From Hexactinellida sp. DTS-2022 (Eukaryota > Porifera > Hexactinellida), in NCBI GenBank assembly GCA_028753945.1, contig JAPNXP010000013.1, forward strand, positions 1,178,001-1,242,000: a DNA stretch of 64,000 bases, read 5' to 3'. A program made the translations under genes and the position numbers. Below, one piece after another: positions 52,501 to 64,000 of the stretch. The notes beneath the pieces were generated by a model. That model saw nothing but the letters and a program-made list of their open reading frames with translations. It was not told the origin of the DNA and did not search any database. Every line of letters starts with the position of its first letter. Within the stretch, counting starts at the first letter, position 1.

Positions 52501-55500
52501 CATCACTATATATAATGGATTATTTATCAATTAAAATTTAAAATGAATATAGTATAGCTTCCACATTAATGAAGTTATAATCCTTAAATTTAAAATTGGG
52601 ATATTAATCATATTATTGATGTTCTGAATATAATTTGGTACAATTAAATAACTAAGATACTTTTTAAGTTGTTTACCAATAATACCCGTTGCAAGCTGGC
52701 TTCTGGGTTCATTTTATTTGAACAATTTATTTCCCTATTTTTGTAAACAACAACAACAATAAATATTCATATTATAATTTATATATGCGAAATTCGTAAT
52801 CAGCATACTTGTTTCTCTATTATTTTGAAGTTAATTTATATCTCAAATATAAATGCGGTTTCTATTCCCACATCACTGTAATACAATCCGGACAAACAAC
52901 ACATAATGAAGCGGATAAACAAACACACAAACAAACAAACACAACAGTCGAGTTTTAATAAGATAGGTAAGCAATGGCGGCGCCAGGGGGAGGCCATGAG
53001 AGGAGGCAACAGTTCTCCTTCAGGGATACATTTTTCATTCTTAGTTGCATACCTAATATGATAAAAGGAAAATTGTGGACGATTTGGAAGGCTAGCAAAT
53101 CGTAGAATTGTTCTTTATTAACAAATTTTATGAAAGTTTAAAGAATATATTGTTAATTGCGAAAGATTTAGCGACAGTTATAATAATATTTTCCATCGTT
53201 AATTCTTTCACCTTCTAAATAGCTTAATTTTTCAGATGTCCTTAGTTTAATACGTTATACGTAAAGGGGTAGAATTTAAGTATTATACTTAGTATAACTT
53301 TGTTTTCAGGTTATGTGAACTCGTTATCACGAGGTTTAAGGAATCTTTAGTTTACTTGGATAAAAACGGAGTTAATAAAATGTGGAGTAGATTCGTTTTA
53401 TCCGATATTGTTAAAACTGGAGTCTACTAAACTATAGCAACTGCATACTGCATACTGCATAACTTCAAATGTTGGCCGGTACATAACTTTTGGATAATAT
53501 TAAGCTAACAAATTACTTGTAGCATTGAGGAGTGGATACTCTCGTAGTGAGGAGAATCGCTATCCTTCATAGACACGTATGTGTGACTAGAAATACGAGC
53601 TGGTTTAAAAACATCGGAGTCGAAGCTAGTCTTTTGTACGACAGAGCCGGGAGGTACAAAGCTTCTCTGTTTGAGCTCTACCTCTAATTGACCAATCCGC
53701 TTCTCGTAACTAATCTTATCTTCAAAGAGCTGTTTATTAGCGCTCATAAGCTCGGCTTTCAACTGAGCACACGACTCCTCACTCTTTTGGGATAGACAGT
53801 ACCTCTCTCCCAATTGAGAGATCTTAGATTCATAATAGGCTGCTTCTCCGTCTCGAGCTGCCTGTTCGGCTTGTATCAGTGTGAGTCTCTCCTCGGTACT
53901 AAAGTAAATAAACGTGTGGATGATTGAACTGAATAAATCTCGGTTGTTAGCACCTGGGTTAACAACTTAATTTGGTTTAGTACTTAAATTATTTTAAATA
54001 CATTAAAGCTTGTCATTTACGACCACCCAGCGTTCCAAAAAAATGGGTCGTAAATGCAAGTGGTCGCTAATCGCATGTCAAAAGGAATGTTATACTCTAT
54101 TATTCACACTGCGAACTCATCAACAATTGTTAAGAATTCCCACACATTGACTCATTTCCCTGGGCATATTTCTAGAGGGCTCGAACGTAATAATATATTA
54201 TGAATGTCGTCCATTTGGTTACTATTAAACAATATTATTAGAAAACAAATGTAAATGTCCAGGTGAAAGAAAATAGATGTCCAGGGGTACTTGGACGCAT
54301 GAATAATTTCAGGTAATTTGACAAACCAAGATGTATAACGATGCGATGAATTTAAAATTGTTCCAACTAAAGATCCCTGGACGGTAGTCAGGTACTGAGA
54401 TGGGTTCACCTCGAATTACTTAATTCCTTACTACTTATAGAAATTTGGGATTTAAGTCCCATTTCCATTCCTTTAGTTTGAGATGTTAAAATTAAATCCT
54501 AGTCCCATGCAGAATGGGACTGGGATTGAACACTAAATATTAATAAGGATTTGGCCATATCTCTGGTCAGATATAACAGTATACTATCCGTGGTAGAAAA
54601 GTGGTCGTAAAAGAGAGTGACAGGTGTAGTACAATACAGGTACCACTGTACAATATATGTATTTCAATGGTAGGTTAATTCGGTTAGCATGTATTTTTAT
54701 CGTTTGATCCAGGTGTTATTACAAGCTTAAGGTACGATGTCGATCATAAGATTATAATAGTAACAACCTTGTAGCTTGCTTTCTGAGGTTAGAGATTGTA
54801 GTCTTGTGTTCCCTGGTTTCATTCTCTAGTTCGGATATTGTTGTGTCCTTTAATAGCAATACTTGATTATTGTCATGTAGTAGGGCATTATTCTTTGTAA
54901 TTTCATTCTTTAGCTCAACCATCTGCTCGCTTAGTTTGCTGTTCTTCTTCAAAAGAGAATCGTTCTGTTTTTGTGTTGAAATTAACCTTTTATTTAGTGA
55001 TCGGGTTTCTACTCCAAGTCTATTAATCTCTGATTGCAAAGAAGTTTTTGTAAATTCAAATTCTTCTTCAAGCGACTTCAGTGTTGTTTGGGTTTTCAAT
55101 AAATCGCTGCATTTCTCATTTATTTCCGATGAATGATCTTCAATCTTTTGCTCCATAACTAAAAAGGCATTGAAAAGCACTCACACATATGACTTCACGC
55201 TCTATATACAAGTAGATTATCATTAATAATTCGCTTTATATGTGTTTTCATTAACGAGGGTCTACTGATTATGTATAAACTGCTAAAACGATTTTTGCAA
55301 GATTCGGAAATTTTGTTTGTCCAGACTCTAGAGGACTAGCTATAATGCCTATATTAATGTGAAGAAATGGCTTTAATTAACCAATTAAGTTTGCTAAAAG
55401 ATATATAAAGAGTATATAATTCATTAGATCGGGAACTTCTCGATTAGATATATAATCCATAGTATAAGAAAACACTATAAATCAATTGAAATAAGTTGTA

Positions 55501-58500
55501 AAGTTGTAATACCCGAGTAAATTAAGATACTAACACTTATTTTCCTGTTCCAATTCGTTTACTCTCTCAAGTTTCGTAGCTGAATTGTTGGAAGATTCCA
55601 TCTCGTGTATGTGCGGAGTTGTTATTTGTTGATTTTCCTCTTCTTTGTTTGATTTTTCTATCAATAACTGTTGTTGTACATCGGATAATTGACATTCTAA
55701 TTCTTTAACCTAAAAACAAAACAATTTAAAAAAAATCACATCAAAATCCAAGTAAAGAATATAAATTACTTAAATATGGAAACATATATTGTTTAGGTTT
55801 AGTCAATTACAGTATACTCCGCTTAATTGGGACACCGGTTAATCGCGACAACCGCTTAATTGGGACAACTCCCCAAGAACCGAATCCTTTGTTTCAATTG
55901 AAGCTAATATTTTAAAAATTCGGTTAATCGGGACAAACTCCTCTTAATCGGGACAGACTCCGCTTAATTGGCACAAGCTCAACAAATTGATTACAAAATT
56001 GGTGCTCGCTCAATGAAAAATTAATATTGATCAGAACAAATTCTAATAATTTTGATGCATTCTGATAATCTACAACAGAATGTCGAGTCTACATGATTTA
56101 TTAAAATCTCAATTTACCAGATATTATGATCTAGTGGTTCACGGACAGTTCCAAACCGTTCACAGAATATTAATGCTAATACTATGGGTGCGAGTAGCCT
56201 CAAGGGTCTGTAAGCTGTCGAGGAATTGTTATAACAGGTTTAAAAACCCAAATTGTAGTAAATCACTACTAGAACGCAACTAGAAATTTTTCGGTTAACT
56301 GAGATCTCCGCTTAATTGGGACAAGAGGTCTGAAACAAACGTGTCCCAATTAAGCGGAGTAGACTAATTTAGAACACTTGGTATGTAATTACAATTTTTA
56401 TGAATTTTCCATTTGCAAAACATTTTTCGAAACATCATAGTGTTTCGAAAGTATTCACATAATTTTAATTCATGAATTAATTAAATAATATAAATATAAA
56501 TAATTAACCAATTGATAAGTCTACGCATTCTATAATCGGTAGCACAATACTTACCAATATGTACAGCTCTTCTTTCTGTGCAAGTGCAATTCTAAGCTCA
56601 GCTCCCAATCTGGCTATTTCTCTCTTGGACTCAATCTAGTGTATCAATAAATACTATAATAAAGTCAAATTAAACAATATTATTAGCACTTCAAACATAA
56701 AAACTTATGCAAATGTGGATCAAATGGATTAATTAATGAAAATGAGAAAAGTGCAATATTCACAGACAATATTGTGGTATAAGCTCTAACTCGGATAATA
56801 AACTTATTTATAATGAGCAATGGAGGCCTTGTCTGGATGTGAGGAATGGGATTACGTATCTTATGGGTACATCAATTCAAAAAAATAAATAATACTGTAT
56901 TAATTAATAATAAATGTCGATTATATTATTGCAAAAAATAATAGAGTAAATACTAGTTAGTGGAATCAAGCTTTAATAGTTAAAAGCTACCTTAATTATA
57001 AAATAATAAAATAATTGAAATGGATATAATAACTAAACCTGCCTTATCCTCAGCAGATTGTTGAGAATCCAACAGCTTGTGGTCATACTCGGAACACATT
57101 TCTCGCAAGTCTCGTTGCACATCTTGTAGTCTATCCTGTGTGGATTCCAATTGCGCGCTGATCTGAGCTTTTTCCTTCTGGAGACAAGCTAGCTGCTTAA
57201 GATTATCTCCGTACTCAAGTCTCAATGCAGAGATATCTTCGTTTAGTTTGTTGATGGTACATTCAGCAGAGTTTAACGCATCGTGCAGCTTGTCACTAGT
57301 GAGATAACTTACTATAAAGATACAGATGTGAAGATGAACTTCCGATAAAAACACATAGAAGAATACATACATAGAGATCGGCTTTAAAATTGCTTTGGGT
57401 ATAACTGTGAAAGCTATATAATTTCATTGTACCAGTTTAAGTTAATCATCTAATATAACTCACCATACTGTTAGGTCATGAACTCCAATAATTGAATCAA
57501 TACCAGGAGTTCTAGTTTTGGAAGCAAAGCATATGCTCAAAAAATATAATTAAGGTTTCGCATTAAATTATAACTCAACACTACCAAAGTAAAGTCTATT
57601 ATATCAATGATTTGTCCTGCTAAATAGATTATAGTAGTGGCAGACTTGTTAATTCGATTTTCGCTGTAACATTTTCGAAAGTTCAATAAATTAGGAACAA
57701 GCAGAAGACCTGAATATAACGAGGTTTCGTTCTAACAACCGCTAATACAAATCAATTTAACAATCAGATCAGTGCATGCCGAAGAGAAGTTTCTTATTTA
57801 TTTATTAAATTATCATCTGAAATCATATGTGGCGTTATATAATAAGTCTGGTATAAAGAATTCTATAATTCTCAACTTTCAGTCAGATCAGTTGCATCAA
57901 GAGAATTTTAGTTATTAAGAGCATTAAAGAACTGTTAAATAAATCCGGAGAGAGCCTGAACTGAGGCTTATTACTCGCCTGGTAGCTCCAGTATTGATTG
58001 TATCCATAGTTTCCATAGTTTCCATAGTGTCAATCGTATTATCCATGGTGACAATGGTATCTACAGAACGGGAGCGTCTCATTCGAAGTCTCCTGTCTTT
58101 TTTAATAGAATGCTGGAGAATGTTCATTCGTGTCTCGTGATAAGTGTTGATATTCTCTATTGCTTTCATTTGCTTGTTAGCTTCTCTAGACTTTATAGCG
58201 TGGAGTTCCAGAGAGAACTGCAAAGAAAGCTCCTTTCTGATCCGTTTTTCAATTTCCAGAGCCTCCACTTTCAAGTTAACCACCTATTAAACAGTTATGT
58301 TTATAAGCTGAATGGATGTTTTATTCAAATATAATATTTTTTGCCAAATAGTTAAGGGTAAGAGAAACAAATAACAAATGAGGAATTGGCTTACACAATC
58401 AGTTAAATCTCAAATATCTTAATTAATACTGTGGAGAAGTTCATCTTATCACAGTAATACAATTCATAAATACTGTTGTAATGTCTTCTCTATGTAAATG

Positions 58501-61500
58501 TAATTGTATCCACAATATCCTAATGTAATTTTATCTTTACACATTTCCACACAGTTCATCCAGGTGCGTTACTACATTAAAAGTATAGGCAAAACTAGCT
58601 ATTCTGTGATGATAATATGTTAGGAATTCACTTAATTATTCAAACTATATTCAGTATGACTTCTATGATAATAATATCGAATTACGTTAGATGTAAATTT
58701 CAAAACTTGATTATTAATACACACTATTTTAATTAAATAGTTACATTGTGATGTTAGAAGCTGTAACCAACTTGTCCAATAAAGCGGTATAAACTATAAT
58801 TCTAATATACCAACCATTTCTATGAGAGAATCTTTCTGTCTCTCCAGCTCGCCACAATATGTCCTCATTTGAAATTCATCAAGTTGCTCTATATCCATTG
58901 TGGTAATGCTGAACTCATTTATAGTTTCCTCTAATATGGTAGTGCGCTCTTTGAGATCTGAGCCCTTATCAGAATGGATAACGGGACGAGATACCTCTAT
59001 CGTCAGTGGAATCACCTCTCGAGCCACCGCGGAAAACTTGAGACCATGGCAAGTCTCGTCGAATGTGTCAGCAGTCTATCATCAGTTTGTATAATTTGAT
59101 ATGTCTCTCAAGTAATATTATTAATTAATTGATTTATAAGGCGTTTTATAAGTGGAGTAGTGCAATAGTTTTATGTTTAGAAATTTTTCCTTAATAAAAA
59201 GGTGAGTTGGGTTAGATTATATGTTGATTGTTTTAGGGCTGAGATCATGACTGAATATTAGAGTGGGAAAACAATAATTCAATTGAACTAATGTTTAGAC
59301 AAGTCTAACATCTTCTTTCGAAATAAAATAAACTCCCGGCGCTCGCAATTCTGATTCATATATAAATTTTACAAAACACAATTAACAATTTAACTCAATG
59401 TTAATTTTTCCTAATACAAATTGATCTGAACAGGCCAGAACCGATTGTAATTTCTGAAATATAATCCGGCTGGCAAATTAATGTACGATTTATTTATAAA
59501 ACCAAACTTTGGTAGAACTTTCCCGCTCCATATTAGTTAAGCAGCTTTTATATAATTAAATTACTGAAAATATTAACCTCAACAAAATAATAGTTGCGAT
59601 TAGTAAATTTGTATTAATTAACTTAATGAGTGCTACAGACAATAACAACCTGAGATATATTCACAATCATTGTGAGCTTTCCTTCATAGCCTAGTTCACT
59701 TCGACCAACTAGGTAGGATTGGAAAATTCGAGTGAGCTTACTTTCTCTAAATGGAACGATTTTGAGAGTGGTTGTGTTCTTGTTTTGGTTATGTCGCATC
59801 ATCTCTATGCACCTCCCAAGCGTGAGGAGCGACATGTTGATATTCCCAGCTTCTTTCAGGCGCTCTCCCTCTGCCTTAGTACCCACCTACGGTGTACACT
59901 TATAACTGAGTAAACATATATCAAGCCCTAAATAAGGGGGTTCTAGTGGATATATTAATTATGATTACTTGTGTAAGTGAAGCTGCTTATGACTACAGTA
60001 AATTCATATTTACATAGCATATGAATTATTAACATTTATGTGGATATTAATGCACAATAATCGATTTATTGTGGCAGCTAACATATAATATTACAATTAT
60101 AATCATATTATCCGTCGTCATGCAAAATAATATTTGACCATGTGTTTGTACTTATGTATTGACAACGTATGAGTATGCGCGAGGGAGAATTCGTGTATTA
60201 TATGTTTAATATATATAAATTTGCCCTACTTAATACGTATTTACTAATTGTTTCAGTATATTTAGGGAAGAGGAATATCAAATATAGATTTGATTAAGAT
60301 TTGTTTAAATTACAAAGCTGTTGTACCAGGGTGGGAATTGGAAATTATTTAGCCTATGGGAATCCAATGGGTATCATTGGAGTTTATACAAATCATCCAT
60401 TTCATATCTCACCACTTCGATGAAACAGCATAAAGAATTAATATGTACAAGCTGTAGTTTGGAATACTAACCTGTCTCTCAGACCCAGCTAGATCTACCA
60501 GACTGAGCGTGTTGATACGAGAAGGAGATCCATTCACGTCGATCCGTATACATCTGAGAGAGAATATAATATGACTGCGAGAGGAGTTAAGGTTCAACTT
60601 AGTCTCTCCTACTTTTCGCTGTTGTTCTCCAAGTAGGAATAAGTGTAGAGCTTCCATTGCAGTATTGCAGCCTATCTAATGTAACAAATATGAAATACAG
60701 TAGACTCGTTAATCGAACACCAGGGGACCGTCACATTTGTTCGTATTATCCGGAAGTTCGTATTAACCTGAGTCACTCGAAAGTATTTGTATAGGCCAAG
60801 GGAATTAAACTGTGTCCTCCTTTTAATCGATATTACGTATAATCCATGTTCGTAAAACCAGAGCCTACTGTATACAGATACGAACGTTTTACTAATATAC
60901 AACCGAAAAACAAACAACCAATACTTTCTCACTTCATCATCATGTTTGGTAATTTTATTAAATAATAAATTTGTAAGTATGATACAAGTATATTACTTGT
61001 TTGTTATAATTACAGTTGGTGCTGGTTTCTAGCTTAATTAGTATTTTCACCAATTGCTTATCTATTTAGACATTAATAATATACGTACATATTAGTAATT
61101 TGTAAACACCAAATTCACCAGCATACTTGTTTACCTATTATAACAATTGTCTGTAGCTCAATATCAAATACAAATGTATGAATTTCGCAATCTGTATAAT
61201 ACATTCGAAATCATAATTGATTTTGATAATATAACAACATTGAGTATTTAGAATTGGTCCGGATAACAGAAAATTTGTTACATATTTTATACTATTTTTA
61301 TTATTATAAGGTCTGACATGACGTAACTTGGTTCAACCGAGACTCTAAACCAGTGGTTCTCAACCTGGGGTCCGCGAAATATTTTAAGGGGTCCGCCGCG
61401 GTACCTATCACGATAATAGTATCATATTATTTGACATGTTTTTGGTCGCTTAGTATATGTTTTGGGTCGCAAGATATTTTTAATACAACCAGGGGTCCGT

Positions 61501-62551
61501 TAATTTGAAAAGGTTGAGAACCACTGGTCTAAACGTACATAGAAAATTAAGAAATTTAAGGCTGATAATAAACTGATACTAGCCAGAATCTAGCATTTTC
61601 ACTAGGAACTAAACTGTGATAATTATTATCGATTAATTATTTAATAGTTTAATTAACTCAGATAACCGAGATCATAAAATCATGTAACTTCGTATACAGA
61701 ACTGTAATAAACATTATGTCAACTTATTAATAATTACCATCAAAAAGTAGATCAGTAGATAATTTTTTTCAGTGTATGCATAAAATATTATATTAGACCG
61801 TCGAAAGATAATATTTTGGTGAAATATAATAATAACAGCTTGGATACCTATTTGGTCACAAATACTAAAATATTAAAATAATATTGAAAGTTTATTAAGG
61901 CGAAATTGGTTTTCAGCATACGTACTTGTTCCCCTATTATGACATTTGGAAATAAGTCTCCAACTTCATTTTGAAATCTCAATAATCGGGTGTCTATATT
62001 TGTAACAACAACAATACAATAAATATTCATATTAGAAAATGTAAATACGAAATTCGTGTTCAACAAACTTGTTTACCTATAATATCCAGTGGCGGCGCTA
62101 GCATGGGGCTGGATGGGGCGCTAGCCCCATCACATTTTTTCTTAGCCCCATCAGTTGATGGGAAACTGATGGGGCAAGGTTGGCTTAGCCCCATCAAGAA
62201 CCCGGGTTAGCCCCATTCAATACGCAGGGCTAGCGCCGCCACTGATAATATCCGTTGGAAGTTAGTCTTTTATGAATTATAAAGTAGTTTGTAAATTGTA
62301 ATAATTTAATCTGAACTCAAATCAATGTATAAATTAAATTCATATCTACAGTGAATTTCACAAAACATACCTCTATAATATCCTTAATGAACACATTCCC
62401 ATCCTGGTCATCCGCTAGCTTGAGAGGAACCTTTCTAGTGTGTCCCAGTTTCAGAGTTCCGTCTAGCAGATCGTATATAGATTCGTTATGAATCTCTACG
62501 AAAGAGACCCAGATGGAGTAACTGGTTTCATCCTGTTCCATCTCTATAGAA
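49539..62551 (-). CDS. Kinesin-6 (KIF20A/KIF20B-like), eleven exons, 5' end not resolved
   Basis: Exons that join in phase: 62551..62371, 60675..60472, 59886..59650, 59075..58815, 58283..57979, 57295..57043, 56635..56555, 55709..55535, 55158..54768, 53898..53517 and 50129..49539. The motor part holds [20 protein letters not shown], switch [12 protein letters not shown], switch [14 protein letters not shown], then [20 protein letters not shown] and [13 protein letters not shown]. It ends [20 protein letters not shown] and FSAVARE. A long coiled coil follows. The last exon encodes a basic tail ([22 protein letters not shown]). Kinesin-6 motors act on the central spindle in cytokinesis. The match to KIF20B is slightly better (MIVNISQ) than to KIF20A. 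Two introns seem to need GC donors. The P-loop exon was not found. Confidence 0.85.
50616..50902. mobile_element. hAT-like MITE with CAGGGTAGGCAAC ends
   Basis: The left end CAGGGTAGGCAACTC pairs with the right end GTTGCCGACCCCT. The 'gcgggccagat' motif occurs at both ends. The terminus type is common in animal hAT elements. Confidence 0.75.
50914..51404. mobile_element. Tc1-like MITE
   Basis: The left end TACAGTACCCGGACAAAAGT continues into TATTCGACCACC. The right end is its inverse apart from CACC for AGTA. The interior has symmetrical copies of 'aaattgaaagcttctacaat'-like sequence. Confidence 0.85.
51967..52443. mobile_element. Tc1/pogo-like MITE with AGTGAACACC ends
   Basis: The left end TACAGTAAACCTCCAAAAGT pairs with the inverted right end that begins TACAGTAAAACCTTCAGAAA. 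'gtgaacacc' recurs inside. Confidence 0.8.
52670..52966. mobile_element. Helentron-like 3' part with one tandem unit
   Basis: It has 'aatacccgttgcaagc', one (aac)n unit, 'cgaaattcgtaatcagcat' and the tail 'aaacacaacagtcgagttt' plus 'taataagatag'. It matches the end of the element at 14640..16113. Confidence 0.6.
55808..56366. mobile_element. pogo-like MITE in a kinesin intron
   Basis: The ends TACAGTATACTCCGCTTAAT and ATTAAGCGGAGTAGACTA are inverted. 'ttaatcgggacaa' repeats inside. No transposase. Confidence 0.8.
60696..60872. mobile_element. pogo-like MITE in a kinesin intron
   Basis: The ends TACAGTAGACTCGTTAATCG and 'taaaaccagagcctactgta' are imperfect inverted repeats with TA. Confidence 0.65.
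61351..61526. mobile_element. hAT-like MITE with CAGTGGTTCTCAACCTGGGG ends
   Basis: The ends CAGTGGTTCTCAACCTGGGG and AGGTTGAGAACCACTG are inverted. Flanks CTCTAAAC and GTCTAAAC match at 7 of 8. It lies in a kinesin intron. Confidence 0.88.
61880..62275. repeat. Helentron-like tandem units, interrupted
   Basis: One to two of the units of about 120 bp ('aacaacaacaatacaataaa', 'cgaaattcgtgttcaac', 'ttacctataatatc', 'cgttggaag') are split by the MITE at 62087..62244. A partial unit also lies at 61080-61160. Confidence 0.65.
62087..62244. mobile_element. hAT-like MITE with CAGTGGCGGCGCTAGC ends, perfect 8-bp duplication
   Basis: The ends CAGTGGCGGCGCTAGC and GCTAGCGCCGCCACTG are perfect inverted repeats over 16 bp. 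ATAATATC flanks both sides (62079-62086 and 62245-62252). The interior repeats 'ttagccccatca'. Confidence 0.93.
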
Positions 62552-64000
62552 CTAAATAAACATAAATAGGGATAATAAATGGTGTAATGCTGAAGTACAA
62601 TATCTCTTTCATAGTATTTAACCAAAATAGTAGAAATACTTCTTTCTACAGTTTTTCCTATAAAAACAGAAGAAACAACAAAAATACTGTATTTCCTAGA
62701 ATTGTAGCCCCTCGATTATAACCCCACCTTAGGAACTAATGAAAGCTAAAAATCTGAGTAAATAAGGAATTATAGTTATAGTCTATTCCGCTTAATCGGG
62801 TTATTTTGGTCCGAGGATAATTTAACCTGATTAAGCGAAGAACTCAATTAACCGAAATTTACTACAGTAGAACCTCGTTTGTACGAACACAGTTAATACG
62901 AATTTCCGGATAAGACGAACAAACAGTTCCACAAAATCAGGTTCATACAATGGCTATTTAATGGGTAATACTCCGGTTATTACGAACTCCGGATAAAGCG
63001 AACAGATTTTTACCGTCCGTTGGCGTACTACTGTTTAATTTGACACAATTGACAGAATATTTATCCAATAAATCTTTCTAAAGCCAATATTGAGTCAAAA
63101 TAACCAAGTTTTGCCTCAAATCTCATAATTTTGACACGATTAACCGAAAATCCTTTGTATTAGCTTCTATTGGCATGATTCTTTATGGAATAATTACCCC
63201 ATTCAGCGGAATTTATTATAATCAAATCTGTATCAAATTACTATCAATTACATATGACATGTCTCATATACAGTTGCAACAAACAAAGAAAAAAAATTGC
63301 AGCCTGAGCGGACGCATTTCCCTTTGGAGGCACTATATTTGGTGTGTGCGTAACTAGTAGTGCCTTCAAATAGAAATACTTTCGGCACAGGCTGCATTTT
63401 TTGATTTTTTTAACATCTTATGAACGTCTAGAGGTATTTAGACTCATTTGTCAAATAGTAACGAGCCACAAGGAACGAATAAGTTTGTTTCTGTTCTTAA
63501 ACCATCTTGCGTTTAATGGCAATCATTAATTATATATAGGTAATATATTATAAAATTTTATAAATAGTTAATTATTTTAGCATTGTAATCCACGGTGAGT
63601 TGAGTTAAGTCAACAAATTCCTTATTATATTTAATTTAATTTAATCCATTGTGTAGTAATATACGTATCACAATTAAATAGAACCAACTCGAATTCATAA
63701 GTTAAATCAATATAATTATCGCAAGTTGATTCAATAGAGTAAGATTTAACAAGTCAAGTCATTATAATTTTAACAAGTTGAAACAATGGAAATTGATTTA
63801 ACAGTTTTACTGAATCTGAAGTATCAGGAAATAATGGAGATTTGCACCCCAATTATGGCACAAACTTAGCCCAAATTCAACATTTGTGATTTGCCAAAAG
63901 GTGTAGAATTTAATTAACTATCCAAATATGTAAAATTTATCAAGCTCACTATTAAGTATTTAATGTTATGAGCCATAATTAGCTAAAATAGGTGTTAAAA
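62552..64000. other. Upstream kinesin region, MITE remnants, no resolved exon
   Basis: A candidate acceptor near 62655 precedes a short frame reading ERSISTIL, which might be a motor exon but does not join in phase. Pogo-type ends occur at 62775-62860 and 62871-63130. The hairpin repeat is at 63288. The remainder is AT-rich without coding signal. Confidence 0.35.
63288..63413. repeat. Hairpin repeat, copy 3 of 3, diverged
   Basis: The arms 'aaaaaaattgcagcctgagc' and 'ggcacaggctgcattttttg' enclose CCCTTTGGAGGCACTA and TAGTGCCTTCAAA. It is the same design as 4524 and 48651 with a changed stem. Confidence 0.65.

Larger units (their letters stand above)
50130..53516. other. Last kinesin intron, 3.4 kb, MITE-rich
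   Basis: This intron is several times longer than most of the others placed. It contains four elements listed separately (50616, 50914, 51967 and 52670) and a Helentron-type block at 51718-51810. No independent gene is seen. Confidence 0.6.

Noticed and set aside
62640-62660. GGA-AAA-ACT read as the kinesin P-loop GKT
   Set aside because: The preceding residues do not give GxxxxGKT, and the segment does not join the next exon in phase.
1-64000. Retrotransposon or viral polymerase genes
   Set aside because: No reverse transcriptase, integrase, capsid or viral polymerase motifs were recognised in any frame. All identifiable elements are DNA transposons or their derivatives.

Overview
The window is animal nuclear DNA. 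It is AT-rich, its genes have spliceosomal introns, and it is densely filled with short inverted-repeat transposons. The domain mix (a NACHT-LRR gene remnant, a TRIM/NHL-type remnant, DH-PH RhoGEF genes, a kinesin-6) together with FLYWCH-MULE and N-RAG-type transposons suggests a non-vertebrate metazoan. A sponge or another early-branching animal is my guess, with low confidence. I see no rRNA, tRNA, CRISPR or bacterial operon structure.

Layout. 0-5 kb: repeats only (pogo/Tc1-like MITEs, hAT-like MITEs, a perfect hairpin, Helentron-like fragments). 5.4-7.2 kb (-): 3' end of an unrecognised gene, with a hAT-like MITE sitting in what was a 29-nt intron. 8.1-10.5 kb: two nests, each a transposon inside a transposon. 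10.7-13.5 kb: a complete FLYWCH-MULE transposon with a 9-bp target duplication. 14.6-16.1 kb: a Helentron-like element with a tandem-repeat core. 16.9-21.9 kb: two intronless RhoGEF genes in tail-to-tail orientation. They share a 1,280-bp core that looks identical, with diverged ends. 22.5-28.1 kb: a host multi-pass membrane protein gene (-) split by a 4.5-kb transposon. That transposon encodes a protein with a RAG1 N-terminal-like zinc region and a RAG1-like catalytic layout. 29-30 kb: a TRIM-like fragment and a 50-codon ORF with a PCNA-binding-type motif. 31.6-32.8 kb (-): an intronless Gfo/Idh/MocA oxidoreductase of possible foreign origin. 33.0-34.2 kb (-): a broken coiled-coil/NHL gene. 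36.1-38.7 kb (-): a decayed second FLYWCH-MULE. 39.9-43.2 kb (-): a broken NACHT-LRR receptor gene. 43.2-49.2 kb: foldback repeats and MITEs, plus one coiled-coil gene remnant. 49.5-62.6 kb (-): most of a KIF20-like kinesin-6 gene. Eleven exons are placed, introns carry several MITEs, and the 5' end is missing from the resolved part.

The standout is the RAG1-like transposon at 22575..27086. It has 288/289-bp terminal inverted repeats starting CACGGG, a clean 4-bp target duplication, and one uninterrupted 759-codon ORF. Removing it together with one duplication copy restores the host reading frame exactly. The second standout is the RhoGEF pair, a good case for recent gene conversion between inverted paralogs.
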